Positions 1 to 11,156 of a stretch of DNA of 64,000 nucleotides are shown here, one piece after another. The DNA lies in assembly GCA_018296165.2 (NCBI GenBank), contig JACKQL020000015.1:992001-1056000 (forward strand). The letters are read 5' to 3'. The position numbers were made by a program, and so were the translations under genes. Each line of letters starts with the position of its first letter. The stretch's first letter is position 1. The stretch comes from Termitomyces sp. T153 (lineage: Eukaryota > Basidiomycota > Agaricomycetes > Agaricales > Lyophyllaceae). The notes beneath the pieces are model-generated. The model searched no databases, was not told where the DNA came from, and saw nothing but the letters and a program-made list of their open reading frames with translations.

Positions 1-278
1 AACAATATTTTAGCTTGCCGGTGGTTCAACTGAAGACGAAGACATTCTATTGTAGTGTCTAAGAATAAAATGAATAAGACGAATAGAATAAACAAGAAAG
101 ATATATATATCCATTAGAATTCGATGAGCAGAAATGGGTATGAGATGTAGGGATAGTATTCTAGTCTACAAACGATTGGTTGATTTAAAAATAGGGCGCC
201 CAATCCAAAGGGAGAAGCAAAAGTGAACGAAATATTTAGGCCGAAAAAAGAACGATCGTATACATCACCTCCACACCC

Positions 279-3027
279 CTAACGCAACCCACCCGACGGT
301 AACCCCCCCGCCAAATCGATATACCTCGTCACCCTCTTCGTCCTCTTCGAATTCTGCACCCACTCCTCCTCTCCCCGCTCATCATCACTTCCAACCTCAC
401 TCGCATGCGCATGGCGCTCGCATAGCATCCTTCCGTCCACCTCCCAGTATTCCGCCAGCTTTGCCCTGCACGGCGGGTCCCCGGGGTACTCGCATAGCAT
501 GTGTTCGGGGTGGTACCTGTCGCCTGTATGAGAGACGGCACAGGGCCCCTCGATGGGCTGGCCGCAGAGTGTGGCGGCGCAGAGGGATTCGTTCGCTTCG
601 TGGTAGTGGTATTTACAAAGAGGTTTGCCGTCGAAGACGTAAAATGATTTGTCCGGGAAGGGTTTCTGGATTTGGTGGAGATGTTGGGAAGGCGTGATTG
701 GAGAGAAAAAGGACAAACGTACGTGGCATACATGACAATTGAAACATTCACGGTGGTATTTACCTTTAAGTTGCCCGTCCGCTGACGATACAGCTGCGTT
801 CTCGATTGGAACATTGCAACGACGACACTAGAAGATGAAGATCGAAGTTTCAATTCACAACTCGATGAGAAAGAGATCCATGACGAACCTTGGGGAGATA
901 CATATGCTTCCAACACCTCTCACAAAGCACACCTCCACTTTCTGTTGCAACCCACCTCCCGTCCTCAATCTTCTTCTGACACTTCAAGCACATCTTCGGC
1001 TTCTTAACCCTTGCCGATCCACTCATACTCTCCGTACTCGACTTGGTCCTCGTGAGCAACTTGTGCTCCAACGCCTGCCTCTTCTCCTTCTCCTTCTCCT
1101 TCTCCTTCTCCCGCCTCTCACCCCTCGTCAAACTACTAACACTCGGATTCTTCGCGCTGAGCGGAGCCCACGCCTTGCTCGCCTCACCTTCCACAGACGT
1201 AAACGTCCTCTGCCCCCCTGTCGATTTACTCTTCGACAACCCAGCCCCCCTATCCCTCTCCTCCATTTCCACCACTCCCACCCTCTCCTTCTCCTCCATA
1301 AATATCTTCATTTCTTTCTCCATCGCACCCATACTACTCCCACTCATCCCCAGCCCTCCCCTCACATGCGCACTCCGACTCTCAATCGTACTCTCCGTCC
1401 CACTCCGTCCGCGCCCGCCCATCTGCGTTCCAGGGCCTCCAAGCCGCGCATACGAATTCGACGTCGCCTTCGAAAGCCCCAGCGCATGCGCGACCGCAGC
1501 CGAGTTGCTCTTGCGCGTATCGTCCCCGCCAGAACTCGAGAGGCTGGACACAGAACCCTTGCGTTCGTGCGCGGGTTGTATGGATGATGAGAAGTGGACG
1601 TGGTTTATGCTGGAGTTGGAGCTGGAGCGTAGTATACCGTTGAGCGGGAGCGGCGGCGGGGGGTTGGCTTTACCCTTCGTCCTTGTGTCTACGGGAGGCT
1701 CCTCGTCTTGGTGGTCCGTATGATCGGCGTAGGCAAGGCCTTCGTAGTCAGAGGCAGAGTCAGTTGAGGAGGGCGGTCGCCTAGTTGCTGGTCGAGAGGC
1801 ACTTGTGCTGTTGCTAAGTGAACGGCTGGGAACACTTTGACTATAAAGATAGATGGAAGATCCGGGTGCACGTGGTGCCCGAGCTGTCGATGGGGTTTCC
1901 ATCCCTATGTCGTCAGAAATCATGGTATTTGGTATGACCAACCCCGGGTGATTTCCGTTTCTATCAAACGGCATCTTTCTCAGCGGAGATGGCGAAGGGG
2001 TGAGGCCTCTGTCTACTGATGGTTTAACTTGATGGAATGGAGGGGCTTTAGGATCATATCGGTCCGGATAGGTAGGACCATAATGTCCTACCGGAGATTG
2101 AGGGTAGGGAGACACGCCCGGTGAGTGCGAGGAGTTTCCAGATCCAGCGGAGAGAGGGGGGGTTTCGTTAACTGTAGATGACAGAAAATATCAGGAGATT
2201 ATCACGGGATGAAGATGATCTGATAAACACTTACTACGCCTCGGGAGATCCGTATCAAGGTAAGGCGTGGCGTTGTTGCGACGAGGCCCAAGTAACTGGT
2301 CGCCCGGCATGGTGAACATCGCGACACGGGCGGCGGCGGCGGCAAAACCTCGCCTTCCTACTCCTGCCATCCCGGCCTCTCCGCCGGACTGTGTATCGGG
2401 TTCTGCATATTGTGAGACAGGAGATGCGAGAAGGTTTCTATCGCGTGACGGGGAAGGGGGGCCTGGATTGTACGATGGACCAGCATCGCGTGAGGATAGA
2501 AAGGACGGGCGAGCTGTGGCGGGAGATGAAGCAGGGGGCGTATTGTAAGATATAGCACTGGAATCAGATGGCCGTCTGCCCATTGTACCTGCTATTGTAC
2601 CTGCGCGAGTGCGAAGTGGCAATGTGCTGACACTTGGCGCCGGACTTGGGCTGAGGAGCGACCTTTGATAGGGTGATGGTGTCCTATCTGCATCGTTCCG
2701 AGCAGCAAGCGGGCTTTGTCGGGACTGATGGTATACTGTCGGTGAGGCAGTATCAATCCTCAGCCGATCAGAGGATGGCGGGTGATGTTGATCTTCTCCG
2801 CCAAGTCGTCGCTCATCGGTTGATGTTCGAGATGATACGAGACGATGCTGAAGATGGTGGGGCAGAAGAGAGACGGCAGCAGCAGGAGACAAGGCAGGCC
2901 TTGGGAGAGTAGGAGTTGCAGCACAGACGTGGTCAGAGAGGTCGTTGAGGGGAACAGGCCGGTTGCAGTTTGAACACTTGACGGTGGGGAGTAGCTTGGA
3001 CATGTCGGCAGAAAGGAGAGAAGCCAT
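279..3027 (-). CDS. LIM-domain protein (paxillin-like zinc-finger adaptor)
   Basis: Four exons: 3027-2235, 2171-889, 827-723 and 665-279. They sum to 2568 nt, or 855 residues plus stop, so every phase closes. The N-terminus has a CxxC knuckle (KCSNCNRPVP, about residue 17). A long, low-complexity Ser/Pro-rich region follows, probably disordered. The C-terminal quarter holds LIM-type double zinc fingers: CLKCQKKIEDGRW...CERCWKHMYLPKCRRCNVPIE, then YHRECFNCHVCHKPF...GKPLCKYHYHE, and a last Cys/His group ending in CERHAHA. LIM domains bind protein partners at cytoskeletal or polarity sites. Fungal paxillin/Pxl1-type proteins act at septa and growth sites, so a cell-polarity role is inferred. The start is the first ATG of the open frame, followed directly by the CxxC motif. 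The exact LIM subfamily is uncertain. Confidence 0.85.
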
Positions 3028-3770
3028 TATAAGGATAGTAGCAGAATACGACCAGCGTTAGTCTACGAGGACATGGATGTACCGTCAAAAACAAGTCTTG
3101 TCCTTTTTTGATCCCGTAAAGATCAGTCAAACATATCGTGTGGCCAAATGTCCCGCCTAATCACCTGAGCGCTCATCAAAGTGCGAATTGGCTACGCACG
3201 AATATTAGACAGAATATCCCACTCTACGCCTCTCTACAGGTTCCCTTCCAAGCTATGCATTGGCAACCGGTCACCGGTCACACCGGGCCAGTCAGTTAAC
3301 CTCGGCTAACTCTGCCCCTATACTACTAGTCTCTCCCGAAAAGGGCTAGAGCCTTCTACTTCTGTTCGCGTCCTTTTCGAGGTCTCGCAAATCCTACCTT
3401 ACGTAGTATCTTGTCCAAGATCTATTTTGTACAAGTCCCATTGATGAAAAGTCGAAGCCAAATTGACGATCCGGACTCGGAGGCGCGGTTGGAACCATCG
3501 CGTTGCCCGGTCATTTAGGAGTATTCGTACGTACCATCACAAATCCTCAGAAGCCGTGAGGCTGTACATCTACACGGGTCAAAAGTTACATCACGCAAGG
3601 CGGTCCGAACTTGAAGAAGTAAATTTAGATAGCAAAGACATCGCGGAATTATACCCCATTGAATTCATTCAAAATGAATTGCAGACTTTTAAACATGAGA
3701 ACCAGACCAGTACAATTACATCGGAAACTATCCTACATTGAAACCTGGCATTATTTTTGTTTCTTCAATG
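3028..3770. other. Intergenic region upstream of the LIM gene
   Basis: No supported gene. It lies between the end of the adenylyltransferase gene and the start of the LIM gene, both on the minus strand, so it should hold the LIM promoter and the other gene's 3' end. A short GC-rich repeat near 3268-3290 (two adjacent GGTCACC units) is the only local structure I noticed. An open frame on the plus strand at 3463-3741 begins with TTG and resembles no family I know. Confidence 0.5.
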
Positions 3771-5041
3771 TTAAGTACTACCGTGACTGAGGCTTGCCCT
3801 CCGTCTCTCCTCCTTTGCTTCCTTCAGCTTCGCCTCCTCAACAGCCTTATCTGCAATCCACTGTCTGATAAACGTACTACTCAACTTCGTGTTCCGCATC
3901 AACTCCATATCCTCAGGATCAATACAAGTCGCATGCGGACTGATCACGTCAATGACGAACGTCTGCAATGTCGAGAGACCTTTTGCGCTTCTGTGTGCAG
4001 CGACTGATGAAGGAGATAATATATTAGATGAGGAATGGAGAGAAGGCGATAGAAAGACGCACTGGCTTCCGCCCCGCTGATGGTTTCTTGACTTACAACT
4101 AAGCCCTGGACATTTGGATCCCATCCCGTAGGTCCATATACGTCCTGAATCGGGACAACTTCGTACTCGATGCCGGGGCGGAACAGCTCAAGGAACGCGC
4201 GTACGTGCTTGATGCGTTCCGGGAGAGGTTGTAGCAGATGTGGATTGCTTTTGTTCTTTAGCAGTGCGTCATCTATATGTATTGTTTATTAGCAAGAAGG
4301 ATGGGTAAAAGGAAAGATATGCACCAGTAACGCCAACGATGATCTTTTCGCTCGTGATCCACGCTGCCATGCTAAGTAGGATCTTGTGCCCTGGGTGGAG
4401 GTGATCAAAGGTTCCACCGAGAGCGACGACAGGGAACCGAGAGGGCTTGTGCAGGGCTGCGGGGATGTTATAGATGGAAGACGGGGAGGACGGGGATACA
4501 GATACGGGCACGGAGTCATGGTCTGCTGCGGTGAGATAGGACTGGCGCAAGGACGTCAAGTGTGCAGGGAGCGGAACAGGGATCGAATCTGTAATTCGGG
4601 GTCAGTAACATTACTAGATAACTATCAATCCAACGCACCACCGGAGACACGGAACACGACATCGACATCCTTGCCTAGCGTGCAGGGCACATCTCCATCG
4701 AGACCCAGAAGAAGGACGTTGATTTCCAGAAGGACCTTGTCCAAAGACTGTGCGACACTGGTCGCCTGCACATAGACACACGTAAGGAAGCGACAGACAT
4801 CCTCAAATCGATCTGCACGGGACACGCCGCGGAACGTAACGCTCGACTTTGGCCTGGGGTCGTTGAAGTGGCGGGAGAAAAGGACGATGGTGAGTTGGGC
4901 GCGGGTGTTGGATGCGGCGGCGGTGATGGCGGGCGCGAGGAAGTGCGGGGGGTCAAGGGAGGAGACGGTGGCAAGGAGGAGGGCGCGTTCTGCGCGCGCG
5001 GATTCAGGGAAGGGCGAGGGACTGCGGTTTGCGGCGAACAT
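3771..5041 (-). CDS. Phosphopantetheine adenylyltransferase (CoA biosynthesis, Cab4-like)
   Basis: Catalyses transfer of AMP from ATP to 4'-phosphopantetheine, the penultimate step of coenzyme A synthesis. The key signature is the nucleotidyltransferase motif FPVVALGGTFDHLHPGHKIL, with the two histidines of the HxGH-type site, followed by an IIVGVTG strand. Further exons read NVQGLVVSQETISGAEA and the C-terminal STFIRQWIADKA, typical of eukaryotic PPAT enzymes. The first exon (5041 to about 4640) encodes a divergent N-terminal domain, as in Cab4 and the CoA synthase PPAT half. Exon 1 joins exon 2 by a GTGCGT...TTACAG intron in phase 1 (VSGG|DSIPVP). There is no dephospho-CoA kinase domain, so this is the stand-alone fungal form. 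The start is only about 94 bp from the stop of the upstream RdRP gene on the same strand. The start ATG is the first that keeps the frame. Confidence 0.9.
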
Positions 5042-5134
5042 GGTCGCCCGAAACTGACGACGCCATTGCTTACTGGTATCGTTGAAACAAACACACGTGG
5101 CCCCGATTTCAATTCGTGCTCGCACATCAATTTA

Positions 5135-8100
5135 CTACCGAGAGAGAATTCTATGGCAATCTAGAACCACCCCAAGCACAATAACGCTGAAACTGCCCAC
5201 GCCATCTCCCGCATCCCGCGATGAAACATAGCTCCAGGCCTCCCATCCACGCCCAAGCGCCCCAAGCAGCTCCTCTCGCCCTGCGCCACACAAATCGCGA
5301 GGCACATGCAAAGCCCGTCGAACATCACCCACAACAGCTGTAGCGTGTACGTTCATCTGGTCGATACGCTGTTTCCTCCATTGCTTCGGTAAATCCCTGC
5401 ACACAATCGTTCCAGCGACGATTTCTGCTTCCGAGAGGCGTCGTTCGCTCGAGTACGACAGGGAGTGGGAATAGCGAATGTGGTCCAACTCGCGGACGTA
5501 TTTTGAAAACAGTGCCGTGAGCTGCGTAACGTCTCCATCAGAAGGTACGAGGTACTGCTCCACAAGAGAGCGTACAACTGGAGAAATGGAAAAGATGAGT
5601 CGGTGGTCCATCTCACTCGACCTTGTGGCTAGCTCCTCGATTGAAACTGAACGGAACATGCGTCCAAGAGCAGTGGTAGAGGTATAATAACCCTTCGTAT
5701 CTTCCGGACCGCTAATACGTCGCCAATCTGGTTTTTGTCGGTGAGGGCTCCGAGGGAAGTTATCATGATCAACAGTAACAGGGTGTCCGCGCTTGGGGTA
5801 GTCTGCAGCCTGGACACAATATTGAAAATGTGAATGATGTTGATCACGATGAACGCACCTTGGCGCACATGTCTGCCAAGATGGTCCAGTTCCGTCTCTT
5901 TGGGCCTACCTGCAACGATGTTCACTGCTACTTTATTGTGGATTTTTAAAGAAACGTCATACGCTGTGCGAGTCTTCGAGAAATCCAGTCAAGTTAGCTA
6001 ACGAAGAAATGTCAGCGAAAAGACGAACCTAACATGTCAAGTAGTCGATCGGACAATTGTCCCTGAATTGAAAGAAGATCAACGTACGGTGAACATATCT
6101 ATGACCTGAACGAACCAGTGCATCACAAGTCATAAAATCTACTATAAAATCACAAATATCCTGTGCTTCAGCACCTCTATTTTCAGCAAGTTGAGCGGGT
6201 GCTAAATCAGAGTATTCTGCGGGGTCCACGATGATTGGAGGGAATAGCGGCTGATAGGATATGATCGAATAGGTATCCCTTCCAAGTGATGAATCATGTG
6301 TCAGAGACGGGGACGCATCCTACGTACCCGTCGAGGTCACCTCCGCCAAGGCATGATGCCAAAGAGCGTGTACCTATAAAGGTGTCAAAGAATGCAGACA
6401 GATCTAATCTGAAAAAGGGACACACCAACAGAAGGCAATACGACGACGTTTTTCAAGTGCTCGAATGCACAAAACATATTTTCTGGTGGTTTTCCTATAG
6501 CGTAAACCTTTTGTACTGCGGAAAGAAGTCAATGGGAAAGGATCGACACCAAGTGACAAACGCATTACCATCTCCCGGATGCACGACAGGGCTTCTGAAA
6601 ATCAAGAAAGGTCCACTGAGTAGAGTTGGTTCGAGGTCATCAGGATATTGGATGCAAGCTGTAAGGATCAGAACAAGGCTTAGAAGACGAATAACCACAA
6701 CTCACCATAAATCTGGCCTGGCTGTAAAGTGAAAACATTTGCCTGACCAGCCTTTTTATATGCCGGCCCCTCGTCCGGAACGCCGACAAGGAGAAAACTT
6801 CCCGGAATCGGAACACGCGCACCATACTTTATATCTTGCAAAACCGTTGTCTTCACCACCTGTGCAACCTCCCGCACGAATGAGCTTCTCAAAAAGTGCT
6901 CAGCAAGCCTAGGCTCAGACTGTCGAACGAGCTGCATAGTCTGCTTGATTATAGACGACAGACGAAAAGCGCGGCCGAGCCGGCAACCTTCCATCATGCG
7001 GTGGAATGACTTGGAGAGCTCATCGCTGTTGAGAAGATCAGATATAGCTCTCTCCTGTAGCTTGACAAGTATATTCGGTTCCACACCCAGATTTTCCAGA
7101 ATCAGGACAAGAGGTCTATAACATCAATCAATAATCCTTTCTCCAGACCTGATTAAACCTAGAACAAACCTGCTCAGATAACAGCCGTGAGGTCTATCGA
7201 AGGCTTTGACGATCTCCAACTCAGCAGGTTCGTCTGAAGTTTCGAATTTTTTCATAGATTTACGCAACCGCATGCGAACACCTCCAGTCTCGTCGAGATG
7301 CGTGTCCACAGTCAACATCCCCTTAAATTCTTTGAACCTAATTTGATACTGCATAACAGTTAACAAACTATCTTGCAGAACCTTCCACGCCTTACCGTAC
7401 TTGGCTCCAAGCCATCATATAGACCTTTAGAACGGAGTATACTCCAGATTTCACGACCCAAAGACTTTGAAATGGTACCAGCACCATCCGTGAATTGGTA
7501 TGGCTTTGAGCCGATGTCTTCCACCAATTCCCATTCCTCTGGGCTCATCAAGACGGTAGGAACAGTAGAAGTAAACGCTTGCGCCAGCCGAGCACCATAC
7601 ATCGAAGGAGACTTCAACACTCGTTCAAAGTCTCCCAAGGAAGATCTAACTTTGTCTGGAGTAACATCACCAAAGGCTGGATGCGTAAACGTTGACATGA
7701 ACCAGAGACTATGATTGCGGAGTCCCGCCATCGAGTAGCCCAAGAAATCGTAATGTCTGCTGCCGATGTCAAACCCTTGACTCAGGACAGAGCCTACACA
7801 TTCTCGGATTAGGCTCTTCACATCCACTTCGCTAGACTCCCTGTAGGGTAGAAGATCCTCGTCTCGAAAGGCAACTCGAATGAAATGGTCTTCGAAGCCT
7901 GAGTATTTCCGAATGATACGGTTTGAGTGAGTAGGGAATGGACCCCTCAGGAAAGATCGCGTTGGAGTGAAGGTGATGTAATGACAATAGAACGTATCAG
8001 TATCTGAGCCAGCTGGGTCAATAGACGACTCAAGATCGGTGTATAAGCGATTAAAACATTGTAGCAACGGTTCACGAAGATTTCCGGAGGTGGACATATG

Positions 8101-9287
8101 ACAAAGCTCGCGAAGGACGGTCACGATAAGCAGAGGCGTGTATTGCGGCGACGCCCGCGCGATTTGAATCGCAAGTTCGGACAACTCTGCTGCATGAAAC
8201 TCTCCGTTCCGGAGAAGAGAATCCAATTGAAACACGATAACCCATGACAGGCTAGAATAGGAATCACTGAGTTTGCAAAGTTGGCAATGAGAATACAGAT
8301 TGCCCTTGTGAGCATCTATCTGGGTGCGTCCAGTGAATTTGATGACCCTCGCCACATCAAGACCGCTCTTTGTCAACTGGTGGTTGAGATAGTCAACGAT
8401 ATCATCATTATTATCTCTAAAGAGAATCACACGTATGTGATGGGTATATGGAGCGACGCGTGTAAGATCGCCATGAATATGTCGTACCCTGCGTTTGAGC
8501 TGTTGACCTTCGACATGCCAGACGGCGCTTTCTTCAATAATAGGTGGATAATTTAGATCGAAACAGATATCTAGTGTGGTTCGTCAACCTTTCTTCCTAG
8601 AAGTTTTGAGTGTCGACGTACAAGGATTACCGTCATAGCCCATAGCAACCTTTCGTATACTTTGGAAAGCAATGACGAAAGCGTTCATGATTGAGCCACT
8701 CAAAGGATTGCCGGCCTAGTAGAGATGAATGAGAAGCTCTGTCTCTATGTAAAGTAGCGTACCCTGATACGTAGTAGTGCCGATTCGACCCCTAGCCAAG
8801 CGACACCGTCACAGAGATCCACAAATTGTCTTTCCCACTCGATGGAGAAAGAACGAGACACCCTGGGATCGAATCCTCTCGGCCGATACAACACGCCGAA
8901 TTGGAGCCCGAGTACACGGAGGTCACGATGAGCATTGTTCGGCATCTTCTTCGGTGAAGGTTTCAGGGGTATGGTATTACGAACCGTCGTCAACGGCCAT
9001 CTGGATGTGTTAGAAATTTGAGAGAAAAAAATCTCAGTTTCTCGTATTTTCAGGGGAATCCCTTGAAGAACAAAGAGGGATAGAAATTGTCTGCCAGCAT
9101 CAGAGGTAGGAAAGGCGAGAATGCCTTTACCGGCTTTTCTAGGATGGCCAAGGTCCACACGAATATCCAGGAGATGCGAGTATGCAAGAGGCGCCAGGTT
9201 TTTGTTTGAGCTTACGAAGTTCACGACGGCTTGCCTCACAGTCTTTGCCTTGACTTGTGAAGGGATGTTGGAAATTAAAAGATCCAT
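5135..9287 (-). CDS. RNA-dependent RNA polymerase (RNAi/quelling, QDE-1/RDR family)
   Basis: Makes complementary RNA on RNA templates to feed Dicer in fungal RNA silencing. About 1,200 residues. In order: an RRM-like N-terminal domain (MDLLISNIPSQVKAK...), a middle domain with PFPTHSNRIIRKYSGFEDHF and RVAFRDEDLL, the core block YQFTDGAGTIS, the FRSPVVHPGD loop, then the catalytic LGGGDLDGD, followed by PLFPPIIVDPAEY. The C-terminus has the family block with ADYPKRGHPVTV and DTKGYYTSTTALGRMFR. The three catalytic aspartates of DLDGD are intact only after removal of a 49-nt intron at 6279-6327 (see findings). Without splicing the motif would read DLDGY and then stop. The start at 9287 follows in-frame stops. 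Flanking genes are unrelated housekeeping genes. Family assignment is firm; the exact pathway (quelling, MSUD or other) is not visible from sequence. Confidence 0.93.
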
Positions 9288-9962
9288 CGTTCAGGCAATG
9301 GGCCGCCACGAAAAGATGTACTCGTACGGCTTGGTTGCAGCCTTGGAAGGGGGGGATATACTTGCGACAAGCAGAAAATCAGCAGAAAACAGTTGGCATT
9401 GAACCACGACTTTAAATGAAAAAGATTCCATGACAAGGTCACTCAGCTTAAGCCGTTTACAGGTAAGAGAGACAAACCATCCGATCAAAAAGACGAAAAA
9501 TCTGAGATGGATCCACGAGCACGTGATCTGCGCGCCACCTCAAGCCGCCAAAACATCACGGACGCATAGAAAAGCATACTGACTTCAGTGATGAGATCAA
9601 TATTCTTGTGTCATCTTGTTAAGTACAAATGTCCTATGGAAGAATGCGATCAAACAAGCAGACGGGAGATAATACGCGGATGAAATTTAACTTACTTAAT
9701 AACTACTATAGATTAAGTACTTATTGTCTCGGTGCTGATAGATAAAAATAACTAGACGTGGGTGAAAGATGGCTGAATAGACTCTGGTGGCTAGCAGAGA
9801 GTAGAGAATAAGTTCTGATAGATCTTATTGAAAGAAAAATACAAACTTGTACTCCATCACCGAGGGCTTGCCAGCCATCATCTGTAAAATATTCACCCAG
9901 CCTTCAACCAAATCTGGATACGACCATCACGATGCGCGACACGTCTCAATCTAATGCAGGTG
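9288..9962. other. AT-rich gap upstream of RdRP
   Basis: No gene that I can support. The segment from about 9,590 is AT-rich, with many short stops in all frames. It should contain the RdRP promoter and the 3' region of the candidate gene at 9963-10553. A minus-strand ATG with MAGKPSVMEYK near 9870 is followed by a possible donor, but I found no matching downstream exon. Confidence 0.4.
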
Positions 9963-10553
9963 TTACAAAGTTGAGTATCCCATGCTGGATCCCATGGGGG
10001 TCAAAGCTTGAATGTCGGTCTTGCCTGTTTCACGATCTGATGCGAACAGACTTGCACAGATGTCGTGCCTAGCAATATCGCAACCGGACGGTGATCGGCA
10101 GCCTGATGAGTTTATGATAGAACTATAAGTACAAAAACATGTATTCCTTTTTGGGTCGGTTGATAACCAGCTTGCGCTGAATTCCCCTGTGCAGACGACC
10201 CTGAGTTGATTGCAGAAAGGTGTCGTGACAATTGAGCCATCGGGGCGTTGAACACCTCGCTTGACCTCACTCTAGACACAGTGGTAGTGAGATGGAGAAG
10301 TCAGAGATGGACGAGCACTTACCATGGTGTACCGTTGAGTTATGCGATAATAAATGACAGGTGTCGTGATCTGGATCCCGTGACTCGAACTTCAATGTCA
10401 TGTTGAGCTCGCTATCGGGAAGGGTGAGCTAGAGGTCTTGACTCTGGCTGTGATCACACAATGCAAGCGTGGTCGGAAAAGCTGTGCGAATGCGAGCTGC
10501 AGCAGCATTGTAAACGTCGTTGCAATCGTACTTGTGGCTCGTATAAAGTAGGC
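9963..10553 (-). CDS. Hypothetical cysteine-containing protein (possibly secreted; 5' end unresolved)
   Basis: I do not recognise the family. The last exon (10271-9963) is open for about 100 codons without an early ATG. It reads EVKRGVQRPDGSIVTTPFCN, then CTGEFSASWLSTDPKRNTCF, six further residues on, GCRSPSGCDIARHDIC, and ends MGSSMGYSTL. The previous exon (10553-10333) reads KYDCNDVYNAAAARIRTAFP and later MTLKFESRDPDHDTCHLLSH. A GTACAC...TCTAG intron (10272-10332) joins them in phase 0. Spaced cysteines, Asn-Ser-Thr sites and acidic/Gly-rich loops suggest an extracellular domain, but no signal peptide is visible. A TAG interrupts the first exon at 10429-10431. A 48-nt GTGTGA...GATAG intron would remove it in frame, otherwise the gene is broken. 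An open frame at 10634-10789 (minus) may belong to the same gene. Confidence 0.45.
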
Positions 10554-11156
10554 CTAGGGAAGCCAAAACCGAGACGTCTGATGTACCTTACCTTTCGATA
10601 GAACACTATGGTGAACCAGGAAATCAGTCAAGGTCAATTGTTGTAGATGGCATTGGTGGTGTTCATCACATCAGCCGGGTCTCCATCCAGTTGCACGGCG
10701 GTGGCACCGCCAGAGAATGAATCAGGTCTGCCGGCCCATATTTTGGTGAAGGCAGACGAAGAGAGGCCATCGGTTTGGAGTGCGTGCGCTTAGGGCGCTC
10801 AAAAATATTATCTCCAGACAAAGACGTGAAGGACGAGCTAAGAAGTACTATTTAATCTGAGCAGCACAGAAGGTACGGTGGTAGTATAAAACACACATAG
10901 ATGTTTGGGTTATTTTTGGAGGTAAATAGGAGTGGCTGACGGTAGAGGAATAGGAGGGGTTTATTACATTGGCACGGTTCCAGAGCGGCAGGGACTTGAG
11001 GAATGAGTGGCCGCGGCGGACAGCAGAAAATGGCGGTAATACAAACACGGCCGATTGAATGATTTTCACGCGCACACCATCCGGAGGGAAACTGATAGTT
11101 GTACAGGGGTGTATTACAAGTGCCTAATATGCCATGATAATGAATATACAGTTTCA
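10554..11156. other. Gap with one candidate minus-strand exon
   Basis: The minus frame 10789-10634 is open after an in-frame TAA and reads SSSAFTKIWAGRPDSFSGG, then AVQLDGDPADVMNTTNAIYN, before a TGA. Most of its codons end in C or G, as in true exons nearby. It has no ATG of its own and I could not splice it to its neighbours with confidence. The rest (10,800-11,156) shows nothing convincing. Confidence 0.3.

Noticed and set aside
835..1723. Long open frames on the plus strand across the LIM gene
   Set aside because: They are antisense to the exon-supported minus-strand LIM gene, with low-complexity Leu/Pro/Ser-rich translations caused by the GC-rich Ser/Pro codons on the other strand.
8855..8885. 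GGGATCGAATCCTCT, looks like a tRNA T-arm
   Set aside because: It lies in the RdRP coding exon (RPRGFDPRV) and no acceptor or anticodon arm is near.
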